NCBI GenBank assembly: GCA_963677695.2
Contig: CAXXUJ010000001.1
Location: 1,736,001-1,800,000, forward strand
DNA: 64,000 nucleotides
Direction: 5' to 3'
Source of the DNA: SABI01 sp963677695
Lineage (GTDB): Bacteria; Spirochaetota; Spirochaetia; Sphaerochaetales; Sphaerochaetaceae
Translations under genes and position numbers: made by a program
Notes under the pieces: generated by a model
Database searches by the model: none
Told to the model about the DNA's origin: nothing
What the model saw: only the letters and a program-made list of their open reading frames with translations
Shown: one piece after another, positions 34,944 through 43,867 of the stretch
Layout of the letters: every line of letters begins with the position of its first letter
Position numbering within the stretch: the stretch's first letter is position 1

Positions 34944-35579
34944 ATGTTCACAGGTCTTGTAGAAGAAATAGGGAAAATCAGAACGAAGGGTGCAGACTCC
35001 CTCGCCATCTCCTGTTGCGAAGTGCAGAAGGATCTGGCAATAGGGGACAGCGTCGCTGTGAACGGAGTATGTCTTACCGTTATCCGCTTCGATTCAGCCT
35101 CCATTACTGCGGAAGTCATGCCTGTCACCCTGAGAACGACCAATCTTGGTTCTCTCAACACAGGTGATGGTGTCCATTTGGAGCGGGCAATGAGACTAGG
35201 GGACAGGGTAGGGGGACACCTGGTTGCAGGTCATGTTGATGCCACGACCCAGGTACTGAAAAGCAGGAAAGAGAAGGATGCCGTTCTTGTCACCCTTGAG
35301 ATTCCTGACGGGCACAGACCTTTCATCATTTCCAAAGGTTCTGTTTCATTGGATGGAATCAGTCTTACCGTTGCTGAACTCAGCGAATGTGATTTTACTG
35401 TCTCTCTCGTCGGGCATACAAGGGAGCATACGCTTTTAGCAGAGAAAAAAAGCGGAGAGCTTGTGAACCTTGAATGTGATCAGATAGGCAAGTACGTGCA
35501 CCATCAGATTGCAGTGAAAGAGAACAGACCTGCAGAGAGTATCTCTCTCGACCTTCTGGCGAGAGAGGGTTTCATGTAA
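34944..35579 (+). CDS. ribE: riboflavin synthase alpha subunit
   Basis: 211 residues with the two lumazine-binding repeats: MFTGLVEEIGKI at the N-terminus, VNGVCLTV in repeat one, GHLVAGHVD at the junction and SLDGISLTV in repeat two. It dismutates two lumazines into riboflavin and the pyrimidine precursor. Start directly abuts the ribD stop. Works with RibH, encoded two genes downstream. Confidence 0.95.
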   Translation: MFTGLVEEIGKIRTKGADSLAISCCEVQKDLAIGDSVAVNGVCLTVIRFDSASITAEVMPVTLRTTNLGSLNTGDGVHLERAMRLGDRVGGHLVAGHVDATTQVLKSRKEKDAVLVTLEIPDGHRPFIISKGSVSLDGISLTVAELSECDFTVSLVGHTREHTLLAEKKSGELVNLECDQIGKYVHHQIAVKENRPAESISLDLLAREGFM

Positions 35580-35611
35580 GAGAAGAAATAACCAGATATG
35601 TGGAGGATTAT

Positions 35612-36829
35612 ATGAACAGAGTGGAAGAAGCAATTGAAGCTATCAGAAAAGGATCAATGGCAGTTGTTGTCGATGATATGGACAGGGAGCATGAAGGAGA
35701 CCTTATTGCGGCTGCAGAGATTGCCAGTCCCGAGGTATTGAATTTCATGGTCACCTATGGACGGGGATTAGTGTGTGTTCCCCTTGACCGCGTTATTGCG
35801 GAGAACCTTGAGCTCATTCCCATGGCACGTAAGAACAGGGATCCGATGGGAACTGCATTCACCGTCTCAGTCGATCACAAGGATACCACCACCGGGATAT
35901 CGGCATATGAGAGAGCTCTGAGCATACAGAGGCTCGGGGCAGCCGATGCCTCAGAGGATGAGTTCACCTCCCCCGGTCATGTCTTTCCTCTCATAGCGGC
36001 AAACGGAGGTGTGCTTGCACGCCCCGGACATACCGAGGCGGCAGTTGACCTTGCCCGTGAAGCGGGACTGAGGGGAGCGGCTGTCATCTGTGAGATTCTC
36101 AAGGATGACGGAACGATGGCACGCACTGATGATCTGGTCAGTTTTGCTCAAAAGCATGACCTGCCTATCATAACCATTGCTCAGTTGATCGAATGGATGA
36201 AGGCGAAGCAGAACCCCTCCTTTGTCAGGGACTCCACTGTCGCCCTCCCCACTGCGTACGGGGAATTCACCCTCCATACCTATGCGAATGCAGAGACTGG
36301 AGAACACCATCTCGCTCTGGTCATGGGAGATGTCACCTCAGCTGAGGCTCCCCTTGTCAGACTTCACAGCGAATGCCTGACAGGCGATGTTCTCCACTCA
36401 CTCAGATGTGACTGCGGAGATCAGCTTGATGCATCCCTTGCGAAAATCGCTGAAGAGGGGAGAGGTATCGTCGTCTACCTCAGACAGGAGGGAAGAGGCA
36501 TAGGATTAGTGAACAAGATGAGAGCCTACCGGCTTCAGGAACAGGGATTCGATACCGTGGAAGCCAATATTCATCTCGGTTTCGCCGCTGATGAGCGAGA
36601 CTACGGTATTGCCGCCTTCATCCTCTCTGACCTCGGAGTGAATGAAGTGAAGCTTCTCACGAACAATCCCGAGAAGGTGGACGGACTTCAGGAGAATGGA
36701 ATCAGCGTATCTGAACGTCTCCCTGTCGTCACGAAACTATATGCCTCCAACCGGAACTACATGAAGGTGAAGTCAGACAAAATGGGACACCTCTACCGCA
36801 TCGATAATGATGATCTGAAAGCGATCTGA
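35612..36829 (+). CDS. ribBA: bifunctional DHBP synthase / GTP cyclohydrolase II
   Basis: 405 residues. N-terminal RibB domain (VVVDDMDREHEGDLIAAAE, TPGH-like SPGHVFPL, GHTEAAVDL) makes dihydroxybutanone phosphate; C-terminal RibA domain has the zinc cysteines in SECLTGDVLHSLRCDCGDQ and the QEGRGIGLVNK motif for GTP ring opening. Both branches of the pathway thus start here. I choose ATG 35612, five bases after GGAGG; a GTG at 35600 lacks a ribosome site. Confidence 0.96.
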   Translation: MNRVEEAIEAIRKGSMAVVVDDMDREHEGDLIAAAEIASPEVLNFMVTYGRGLVCVPLDRVIAENLELIPMARKNRDPMGTAFTVSVDHKDTTTGISAYERALSIQRLGAADASEDEFTSPGHVFPLIAANGGVLARPGHTEAAVDLAREAGLRGAAVICEILKDDGTMARTDDLVSFAQKHDLPIITIAQLIEWMKAKQNPSFVRDSTVALPTAYGEFTLHTYANAETGEHHLALVMGDVTSAEAPLVRLHSECLTGDVLHSLRCDCGDQLDASLAKIAEEGRGIVVYLRQEGRGIGLVNKMRAYRLQEQGFDTVEANIHLGFAADERDYGIAAFILSDLGVNEVKLLTNNPEKVDGLQENGISVSERLPVVTKLYASNRNYMKVKSDKMGHLYRIDNDDLKAI

Positions 36830-36857
36830 AAGAAATAGAAGAGAATAGGAGAAGGAC

Positions 36858-37337
36858 ATGTACAACACAAAAACACTGCAGGGAAACCTTACAGCAGATG
36901 GAAAGAAATTCGCGATCGTTGCCGCGCGGTTCAATGAATTCATCACCTCGAAGCTGATCGGCGGAGCGATGGATGCCCTTTTGCGTCACGGGGTAGCCGA
37001 GGAAGATATTTCTCTTGCCTGGTGCCCCGGAGCCTTTGAGATTCCCCTTGTGGCAAAGAAGCTTGCTATGAAGGATGAGTATGACGGAGTGATCTGTCTC
37101 GGTTGCGTGATCAAGGGAAGTACACCCCATTTTGATTACGTTTCAGCTGAAGTATCGAAAGGGATAGGGAAGATCGGACTCGATTTGAACAAGCCGGTTA
37201 TCTTCGGTGTGCTCACCACTGATACGATTGAGCAGGCCATTGAGAGAGCAGGAACGAAGTCGGGAAACAAGGGTTTTGACGCCGCAGTCTCTGCTATCGA
37301 AATGGCAAACCTGTGTGATGCGATCGATGGGGAATAA
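36858..37337 (+). CDS. ribH: 6,7-dimethyl-8-ribityllumazine synthase
   Basis: 159 residues, full length. Motifs: AARFNEFITSKLIGGA, WCPGAFEIPLVAKKL, CLGCVIKGSTPHFDYV, PVIFGVLTTDTIEQAIERAG. It condenses the RibA/D branch product with dihydroxybutanone phosphate. Ribosome site AGGAGAAGG. Last gene of the riboflavin operon; the macro-domain gene converges on it only eight bases later. Confidence 0.96.
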   Translation: MYNTKTLQGNLTADGKKFAIVAARFNEFITSKLIGGAMDALLRHGVAEEDISLAWCPGAFEIPLVAKKLAMKDEYDGVICLGCVIKGSTPHFDYVSAEVSKGIGKIGLDLNKPVIFGVLTTDTIEQAIERAGTKSGNKGFDAAVSAIEMANLCDAIDGE

Positions 37338-37345
37338 TTCCCTTC

Positions 37346-37840
37346 CTACCTTACCATAGAGAGATGAGCATGGAGGTTTTTCCCGTAGATGACGAGATAG
37401 ATCTCCATCTCATGTTCTTTAAGAAATTCATTGATTGATGAGATAGCAACTCTGTAAGCCTCATCAATCGGATATCCGTAGATGCCGGAAGAGATCAGAG
37501 GGAACGCTATAGAGTGAAATCCCCTTTTCATTCCCTCTTCAAGGGCTCTCGTGTAACAGGAGGTCAGGAGCTGCTGTTCATTCTGCCTCCCCCCTCTCCA
37601 CACAGGTCCCACTGCGTGGATGACCGCTTTCACCGGAAGATTGAAACCTTCTGTGACGGCAACATCCCCGGTGGCAACCGGGGAGAGGGGAGTGCACGCT
37701 TTTTGCATCTCTGAGGCTCCTGCAGCAGAGAAGATGGCACCGCATACGCCTCCTCCCATCAGAAGGGCGCTGTTCGCTGCGTTGACGATAGCATCGACTT
37801 TCATCGTTGTGATATCGCCTTCTACAAGGTGAAATCCCAT
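37346..37840 (-). CDS. macro-domain protein (O-acetyl-ADP-ribose deacetylase-like)
   Basis: 164 residues. The MacroD-type pattern is clear: VEGDITTMKVDAIVNAANS, LLMGGGVCGAIFSAAG, HAVGPVWRGG and SSGIYGYPIDEA. These enzymes hydrolyse O-acetyl-ADP-ribose or remove ADP-ribose from acidic residues. I start at the ATG at 37840 (MGFHLVEGD), seven bases after AAGGAGG; the longer frame adds residues upstream of this ribosome site. It converges with ribH. With the DraG-like enzyme at 27592 it is the second ADP-ribose-related enzyme here. Confidence 0.92.
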   Translation of the reverse strand: MGFHLVEGDITTMKVDAIVNAANSALLMGGGVCGAIFSAAGASEMQKACTPLSPVATGDVAVTEGFNLPVKAVIHAVGPVWRGGRQNEQQLLTSCYTRALEEGMKRGFHSIAFPLISSGIYGYPIDEAYRVAISSINEFLKEHEMEIYLVIYGKNLHAHLSMVR

Positions 37841-37945
37841 GGGGAAACCTCCTTCTTCATAATCATAGCATAGAATCACCTGCAGTCCATCCTGCACTTG
37901 AAAGTCGCTTCAACCGAGAGTATTGTGAACATAGGGAGGAGAGGT

Positions 37946-38320
37946 ATGAAAAAGATGCAGTTCTGGCTGCCAAGAGGAATCATGATTCTCTACATTCTCT
38001 TCATCTCCCTGTTCGCCCTTGATGCCTTTGACCCTGAATTGGGAAGAATGGAACAGATCCTCGGCTTTCTGATCCATATGATACCATCCTTCATTCTGAT
38101 TGCAATTCTCATCGTTTCATGGAGAAGACCGCTCTACGGTGCGATCGGATATATTTCGGCAAGTATTCTGTTTACGGTACTGGTGCATGGTCCTTCAGGA
38201 GGTTCTGCCTTCTACATTCTTGTCACTCCTTCTCTCCTTGGGGCGTTGCTGTTCTTCCTGGAATACAGGAAGGGTAGAAAATCAGAGAAAAAGGAGTCAT
38301 CTGATGAAAACACGGTATAA
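37946..38320 (+). CDS. small four-helix membrane protein of unknown function
   Basis: 124 residues with four hydrophobic helices and a charged C-terminal tail (EYRKGRKSEKKESSDE). Start at ATG 37946 after GGGAGGAGAGG. I recognise no family with certainty. The end overlaps the next gene, an FMN-binding exported protein, by 17 bases, so the two are translationally coupled and probably act together at the membrane, perhaps as anchor and electron carrier (inference). Confidence 0.75.
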   Translation: MKKMQFWLPRGIMILYILFISLFALDAFDPELGRMEQILGFLIHMIPSFILIAILIVSWRRPLYGAIGYISASILFTVLVHGPSGGSAFYILVTPSLLGALLFFLEYRKGRKSEKKESSDENTV

Positions 38321-38696
38321 GGTGCTGATCACTCTTGCGGTAATCATTGCTCTCGTCAGTATCGCTTTCGCGATATTCTTCAATCAGACAGAGAAAGCTC
38401 TTGATGAACTGAAAGGAATCGAGATTCACGAGGTTGATCTCTCTTCAATTCCCGACGGGACGTATGAAGGGGAATACAAGGTGTTCCCAATCCATGTCAT
38501 TCTGAATGTTTCGGTGAGGAATCATGAGATCACAGGGATAGACCTGATCAAGCACGACAACGGTCAGGGAGCTCCCGCCGAGGCATTGCTGGATGAGATA
38601 GTGAAGGAACAGAAGATCGATCTGGATGCTGTGAGCGGCGCTTCCTACAGCAGCAGGGTTATACTACTTGCTGTGGAGGATGCACTGAATCCCTAG
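38304..38696 (+). CDS. FMN-binding domain protein, membrane-anchored
   Basis: 130 residues: an N-terminal hydrophobic anchor (YKVLITLAVIIALVSIAFAIFF) and an FMN_bind domain with DGTYEGEYKVF at its start and the flavinylation motif DAVSGASYSS (pattern D-x-x-S/T-G-A-S/T-x-S/T) near the C-terminus. ApbE would attach FMN to the second Ser/Thr. A role in extracytoplasmic electron transfer is known for the family. ATG 38304 has AAGGAG ahead. Its stop overlaps the stop of the converging HTH-SecB gene. Confidence 0.88.
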   Translation: MKTRYKVLITLAVIIALVSIAFAIFFNQTEKALDELKGIEIHEVDLSSIPDGTYEGEYKVFPIHVILNVSVRNHEITGIDLIKHDNGQGAPAEALLDEIVKEQKIDLDAVSGASYSSRVILLAVEDALNP

Positions 38697-39520
38697 CAGC
38701 TGAGCCTTTTCCCGCTCGCATTCTTCGCTTCGTACATTTCCTTGAAATCATACTCGGGAAGATTCACCGGAGGAAGATCTGCTGTCCGCACGGTTTTGTC
38801 CACAATATCTTTCAGGTAGGGATAGATGATCTGGGGAGCCGATACATGGAGGAATTCATCGATTCCGCCGGGAAGGCTGTTCAGGTCATCAAGACGGAAC
38901 ATGCCGAGGATCGAAGTGTCGAGCTGTACGGAACGATCCTTTTTCCCTCTGATCGATATCTTGAGAAGAACTTCCGCATAGTGCTGATCCTTGAGGGGAC
39001 AGATGCCGATCTCTGTAGAGAAATCGTATGCCATGTCGTGCTTCGAGAATGTGTGGCGTTTCAGTGATACTTCTATGATATCGACACTGAGCAGGGAGAC
39101 ACCTTCCATCGTCTCCTCAGCAATTGGACCTATATGACGCAGGAGTCCCGTTTTCTCTTCTTCGCTTACCAGGAGAGCTTCCTTGTCGGAGCCGAAGGAG
39201 AAGGGAGAATAGTTATAATAGCTGAGCGTTCCCTGAGTGACTCTGCTACTCATACCGATGGAGAGTTTCGCTCCCAGGGCTGATGCGATATCAACAAGCT
39301 TGCCAAGGGTGAAGTTTCTTGTTCCGTTGAGTATCTGGGTGATATTGGCAGGGGAGGTTCTCATGATCCGGGCAAGGTCAGCTTTCGTGATTCCTCTCTC
39401 TTTCATAACACGGTAGATGTCCGCTGTTACGAGATCGATGAAATAGTCTTTTTCAAGACTCTGTGTATCCTCAGCTGGATGCTGGTAGATGATGTTGGCC
39501 GCTGTGTGTCTCTTCGGCAT
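38693..39520 (-). CDS. XRE-type helix-turn-helix protein fused to a SecB-like chaperone domain
   Basis: 275 residues. N-terminal HTH at about 35-85 (VMKERGITKADLARIMRTS then PANITQILNG). Residues about 145-265 look like SecB: a long beta region, then APQIIYPYLKDIVDKTVRT and ADLPPVNLPEYDFKEMY, comparable to SecB CPNILFPYARE...FPQLNLAPVNFDALF. SecB-like chaperones control HigA-type antitoxins in toxin-antitoxin-chaperone systems, but there they are separate proteins, and no toxin gene is adjacent here. I start at 39520, after AGGAGAG. A strong promoter with an operator-like palindrome lies upstream. Confidence 0.8.
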   Translation of the reverse strand: MPKRHTAANIIYQHPAEDTQSLEKDYFIDLVTADIYRVMKERGITKADLARIMRTSPANITQILNGTRNFTLGKLVDIASALGAKLSIGMSSRVTQGTLSYYNYSPFSFGSDKEALLVSEEEKTGLLRHIGPIAEETMEGVSLLSVDIIEVSLKRHTFSKHDMAYDFSTEIGICPLKDQHYAEVLLKISIRGKKDRSVQLDTSILGMFRLDDLNSLPGGIDEFLHVSAPQIIYPYLKDIVDKTVRTADLPPVNLPEYDFKEMYEAKNASGKRLSC

Positions 39521-39643
39521 GATGCCTCTCCTGTCTGCTTCAAAGTCTGAGTAATTCAACTCTTCTCTGGTGACGGAGGCCGCGATTTTCGGTGCACCCT
39601 CACGTCTGATTTCTATGCGGCAGTGTGCCTCATAGTGAAGTCT

Positions 39644-39697
39644 CTAGCATATTTCGCTAGTCTTTACAGTTATAGTGAAGAACCTGATGTAAGTCAA
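39644..39697 (-). promoter_or_regulatory. promoter and operator-like palindrome of the HTH-SecB gene
   Basis: Minus strand: TTGACT (39692-39697), 17-base spacer, TATAAC (39669-39674). The palindrome CTAGC-N7-GCTAG (39644-39660) begins at the predicted transcription start, as expected for autorepression by an XRE protein. The rest of 39521-39856 shows no gene. Confidence 0.7.
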
Positions 39698-39856
39698 GGA
39701 ATACCGACTGAATTCGACTTCAACCTTACGTTTTGGTAACTAAACCGCAAACTTGTTCACATTTTTTTAACAATGGAGAATTCAATGGAGAGTGGACAGA
39801 ATGTTTCACAAGAGGGTACAATCTTTCTACACCGAAAAAGGGTGAAGGAGTACAGC

Positions 39857-41920
39857 ATGGATCGCACATATCTCAGCAGAGAACTACGATGGCTCAGTTT
39901 CAATGAAAGGCTGCTGCTCACTGCAGAGAACCATAGTATTCCTCTGATGGAACGACTGAAATTCATCGGAATATTCTCGAGCAACCTTGATGAATTCTAT
40001 TCAACCAAGGTGGGCGCACTGAACAAGATGATCGTCGATGCCGAACACCATCCCTCTCCTCCGAACGTAAAACCTCGATCGCTGGTGAAACACATCGAGA
40101 AGGAAGTCCGCAGGATGAGTCTGCGAGTCGATACGGTGCTCCTTTCTATATTCGATGAAATGAGGGAGCAGAATATCCACATCGTGGATGAAAACAGTCT
40201 GAGTGACGAACAGTATGCGTATGTCCACACATACTTTGAAGAGAAGGTGCGCAGCAGTTTGTTCCCCATTCTTCTCGATTCCCATATCCCCTTTCCCTAC
40301 CTGAAACATATCACGGTCTACCTTGCCGTCGACATGTACTCTACAGAGAGGGATGAGCACAGGTACGCACTGATCAAGCTTCCGGCAGATACCTCTCCGA
40401 GATATATCCCTATCTCCTGCACTGACGGAGGGAAGTACTTCATCATGCTTGATGATATGATCAGACTTCACCTCCATGAGATCTTCCATATCTTCGATTA
40501 CGATACCTACAGCGCCTACACGATCAAGATCACCCGTGACGGTGAGTACGATATATCGGAAGAGATCACCAAGAGTATCTATGAGAAGATATCAGCCTCG
40601 ATCAAACAGAGAAGCAGGGGACTCCCGATCCGATTCGTCTACGACAGGAAAATACCCCAACCGTTCCTTGATCTCCTTATGGAAAAGGGGGACTTCGACA
40701 GTGCACCTATCATTCTCTCGGGAGGGAAGTACCACAATGCCAGGGACCTTCTCGGTTTTCCAAAGATTGCCATGGATTCCCTCTATTTTCCTGAGCAGAA
40801 GCCTCTTCCCCATCCTGATCTTGTAAGTGATTCTCCTCTTATCCCTCAGGTGGAGAACAAGGATATCCTCCTCTCCGTTCCCTATCATTCATTTGATTAT
40901 CTTGTTGATCTCCTGAGGGAAGCGGCACTCGATTCGAGGACTCATACGATCTATATGACACTCTACCGTGTGACAGAGCGCTCCAGGGTGATCAACGCAC
41001 TTATCAATGCTGCGAGGAACGGAAAGAAGGTTGTCATTTTCATTGAGATACAGGCAAGCTTTGACGAAGCAGTGAATATTTCCTGGGCTGATAAACTCTC
41101 CCGTGAACCCAATGTCACATTGATCAGCAGCATGGAGGGGATGAAGGTACACTCGAAGATCGGAACGATCGTCTACAAGGATGGAAGGAACAAGAAATAC
41201 ATCTCATTCATCGGGACCGGTAACTTCAACGAGTCCACTGCCCGAATCTATACCGATAATATTCTCCTTACCTCCGATAAACAGACAAGCAAGGATCTGA
41301 TACAGGTATTCGAGCTCCTTGAACGGGGTTTCGCCATTCCTTCGTTCAGAAACCTCATCGTCTCCCCCTTCACAACACGAAAGAAGTTCATCGCTCTGAT
41401 CAAGAAAGAGATTCAGGCAGTTAGAGAAGGGGGAAAGGGAGAGATCACACTCAAACTGAACAACCTTGTCGACGGTGCAATGATCAGGCAGCTCCTCAGA
41501 GCTGCCAAAGAGGGTGTGAAGGTACAGCTTCTGATACGGGGCATCTGCACCCTCGATACCGATACCGAAGGACTCCCTCCCGGTATGATAACCGGTACGG
41601 CACTCATCGACCGGTATCTCGAGCACTCGAGAATCTACCGGTTCTACAACAATGGAAACCCCCTCCATTTCATAGGTTCTGCAGACTGGATGGAAAGGAA
41701 CCTCGATAACAGGATAGAGGTGATCACGCCGATCCTGGACAAGGGGATTGCAGGAGAGCTTGATACGATCATAGAGGAGCTGCAGAAGGATAATCACTCC
41801 TCCTTCCATCTTGAGAGTGATATGTACAACCAGCCGGTGGAAAGAAGGGATGGAGATCACCACAGGGCTCAGAAGGCGCTGTACAAATATTTCAAGGGGA
41901 GACTCACATCCGATTCATAA
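39857..41920 (+). CDS. ppk1: polyphosphate kinase
   Basis: 687 residues, full length PPK1. It makes polyphosphate reversibly from ATP. N-terminal YLSRELRWLSFNERLL and SSNLDEFYSTKVG are diagnostic; the phosphorylated His432 is in MKVHSKIGTIVY, followed by IGTGNFNESTARIYTD and, in the last domain, FIGSADWMERNLDNRIEV. ATG 39857 has GAAGGAG six bases upstream, whereas a start at 39773 would have none. No clear Pho box upstream. pfk follows after 44 bases and may be co-transcribed. Confidence 0.95.
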   Translation: MDRTYLSRELRWLSFNERLLLTAENHSIPLMERLKFIGIFSSNLDEFYSTKVGALNKMIVDAEHHPSPPNVKPRSLVKHIEKEVRRMSLRVDTVLLSIFDEMREQNIHIVDENSLSDEQYAYVHTYFEEKVRSSLFPILLDSHIPFPYLKHITVYLAVDMYSTERDEHRYALIKLPADTSPRYIPISCTDGGKYFIMLDDMIRLHLHEIFHIFDYDTYSAYTIKITRDGEYDISEEITKSIYEKISASIKQRSRGLPIRFVYDRKIPQPFLDLLMEKGDFDSAPIILSGGKYHNARDLLGFPKIAMDSLYFPEQKPLPHPDLVSDSPLIPQVENKDILLSVPYHSFDYLVDLLREAALDSRTHTIYMTLYRVTERSRVINALINAARNGKKVVIFIEIQASFDEAVNISWADKLSREPNVTLISSMEGMKVHSKIGTIVYKDGRNKKYISFIGTGNFNESTARIYTDNILLTSDKQTSKDLIQVFELLERGFAIPSFRNLIVSPFTTRKKFIALIKKEIQAVREGGKGEITLKLNNLVDGAMIRQLLRAAKEGVKVQLLIRGICTLDTDTEGLPPGMITGTALIDRYLEHSRIYRFYNNGNPLHFIGSADWMERNLDNRIEVITPILDKGIAGELDTIIEELQKDNHSSFHLESDMYNQPVERRDGDHHRAQKALYKYFKGRLTSDS

Positions 41921-41964
41921 ACTGTGTTACAATAGCCCTTAGAAAGATGTAGAGAGGGAAGAAC

Positions 41965-43074
41965 ATGGGAAAACTTATCGGTATACTTACTTCAGGCGGC
42001 GATACACCGGGACTCAATGCGGCGATCCGTGCAATCGGAAAAACACTGCACCATACCTACGACTATAAGCTGATAGGCTTTAATGACGGGTTTAGAGGTC
42101 TCATGGAAAACCGCTTCATCGACCTCGATGATGCCCGACTCTCCAATATTCTCACTGCCGGGGGTACGATCCTCGGTTCTTCCAGGGACAAACCGAACAA
42201 GATGCCTGTCGGAGGCAAAAAGCTCGATATGACCCAGGCCATGGTCGATAACTACAACAATAATCACCTGAGCGGTCTGATCTGTCTGGGAGGCGGAGGG
42301 ACTCAGAAAAACGCATACCTTCTCCACCAGGCGGGACTGAATATCATGACGCTGCCAAAGACTATCGACAATGATGTGGTGGGAACCGACGTCACCTTCG
42401 GATTCGATACCGCTCTCTCCATTGCTACCGAAGCAGTCGACCGTCTCCACTCAACAGCAAGTTCTCACCACCGTGTGATCATTCTTGAGACGATGGGACA
42501 CAGGGTAGGGTGGCTCGCTCTCGAAGCCGGCGTAGCCGGGGGAGCAGATGTCATTCTCCTGCCCGAGATTCCCTTCGATGAAAAAAAGATCGCTGAAGCA
42601 ATCACCGCAAGAACCCGGCAGGGAAAACGATTCAGTATCGTGGTGGTTGCAGAAGGAGCAGTCCCGAAGAGTATCTATAATAAAGCAAGGAAGGAAGTCG
42701 AAAAGAAGGATATTCCCGAAGATGATCTGATCAAGGCAATCCAGACTCAGGTGGAGAGTTATCTGTCTATCAGGACGCACAAGCTTGCTGAAGACCTTGA
42801 GGATTATACGGGGAAGGAGACACGGGTCACGATCCTCGGTCATGTTCAGCGGGGTGGAACCCCCACTCCCCGTGACCGGGTCCTTTCCACTGCTTTAGGA
42901 TCACGGTGTGCTCTGGAAGTTGCCAGAGAGAACTGGGGCCATATGATAAGCGTTCAGGGCACCGATATCGTGCCTGTGCCGCTCGAGGACGTTGTCGGAG
43001 GCAAGAAATATGTTCCTGAGGATCATTACCTGCTCCGCAGTGCACGCGACATGGGTATCTGTTTAGGAAACTGA
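41965..43074 (+). CDS. pfk: 6-phosphofructokinase (PfkA family, atypical)
   Basis: 369 residues, longer than E. coli PfkA (320). Motifs: GILTSGGDTPGLNAAIR, PKTIDNDVVGTDVTFGFDTA, HRVIILETMGHRVGWLAL and HVQRGGTPTPRDR. The phosphate-donor loop usually GGDGS/T is GGGGT at 109-113, i.e. Asp to Gly, and the residue in PKTIDND is Lys132; Gly at the second position suggests ATP rather than pyrophosphate, while Lys is common in PPi-using or mixed types. The donor therefore cannot be fixed. Ribosome site AGAGAGGGAAG. Confidence 0.9.
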   Translation: MGKLIGILTSGGDTPGLNAAIRAIGKTLHHTYDYKLIGFNDGFRGLMENRFIDLDDARLSNILTAGGTILGSSRDKPNKMPVGGKKLDMTQAMVDNYNNNHLSGLICLGGGGTQKNAYLLHQAGLNIMTLPKTIDNDVVGTDVTFGFDTALSIATEAVDRLHSTASSHHRVIILETMGHRVGWLALEAGVAGGADVILLPEIPFDEKKIAEAITARTRQGKRFSIVVVAEGAVPKSIYNKARKEVEKKDIPEDDLIKAIQTQVESYLSIRTHKLAEDLEDYTGKETRVTILGHVQRGGTPTPRDRVLSTALGSRCALEVARENWGHMISVQGTDIVPVPLEDVVGGKKYVPEDHYLLRSARDMGICLGN

Positions 43075-43096
43075 GATTTTGTTCTTTCCTGATGAA

Positions 43097-43795
43097 TCAG
43101 TTCTGTTCTATATCGAAGTGTGACTCCACCCATATATCGGTATGTCGTCTGACACACTGTACCGCCTCTTCTACATCCCTAGCCATCAGAGCCTGCTGCA
43201 GATTGTAGTGGGCTTCCTTTACCCCTTCGTGTATCGGGTTGATCGTCGGTGTGAAGAGTTCAATGATGAAGCTGTAGATCCGTTCGACTATGGGATTATG
43301 GGAGAGAGTTCCCAGAAGTCTATGGTAGGCGATGTCGAGTTCATGTGCTTCGGCAGTGGAAGCGGTGGAATCGAGTTCGGAAACGAATCTCTCCATTCGT
43401 GAGTTCAGGAGAGTTAGCTCTTCATCATCTGCGCTCTCTATCACAAGGCGGACGATTCCCTCTTCCAGGAGCTGACGCACCTGGGTGAGCGAGTGGTAGT
43501 CTCTCTCCTGGACAAGAATCTGGTAAAGGTGGGAGTCGAAGAGCTGCTGGTTTGAAGCGGTTGCAACAAAGGTTCCAGCACCTCTCCTTATCTCGAGCAC
43601 TCCATAGGCACTGAGCATCTTGATTGCTTCACGGACAGAGCCGCGGCCGACTTTGAGGTTTTCAGCCAGAACAGTCTCACTCGGGATCATATCACCCGGT
43701 TTGAGTTTCTGGTCAATGAGCAGCTGCTTAATCTTTTCGACGACTATCTCAACTGAGGAGAGGCGTCGCTCTGTGATTGTGAATAATTCCTCCAA
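43097..43795 (-). CDS. GntR-family regulator, FCD subfamily, cluster 2
   Basis: 232 residues. N-terminal winged helix (LKPGDMIPSETVLAENLKVG then GSVREAIKMLSAYGVLEI) and FCD domain with HELDIAYHRLLGTLSHNPIVERIY and a late His (RRHTDIW) as metal-ligand candidates. Similar in plan to the cluster 1 regulator (10205). Last gene of the cluster 2 strand, 72 bases after the cupin gene. Its likely site is the ACATCAGACGT element before the cluster's first gene. Confidence 0.9.
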   Translation of the reverse strand: MEELFTITERRLSSVEIVVEKIKQLLIDQKLKPGDMIPSETVLAENLKVGRGSVREAIKMLSAYGVLEIRRGAGTFVATASNQQLFDSHLYQILVQERDYHSLTQVRQLLEEGIVRLVIESADDEELTLLNSRMERFVSELDSTASTAEAHELDIAYHRLLGTLSHNPIVERIYSFIIELFTPTINPIHEGVKEAHYNLQQALMARDVEEAVQCVRRHTDIWVESHFDIEQN

Positions 43796-43867
43796 GATGA
43801 TCTCCTGTGCTGTATTGTCTATACTTTAGCTAGAAATGAACTCTCTTTCAAGAATGTGTGGTGCTCT

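Noticed and set aside
34577..35161. 194-codon minus-strand frame across ribD and ribE
   Set aside because: Antisense to two genes whose junction and motifs are clear.
38100..38303. Longer start of the FMN-binding gene inside the four-helix protein gene
   Set aside because: Would add 68 codons in a different frame from the membrane protein; ATG 38304 has AAGGAG and a proper signal anchor.
41204..41863. 219-codon minus-strand frame opposite ppk1
   Set aside because: Antisense to the conserved C-terminal half of polyphosphate kinase; no family features.
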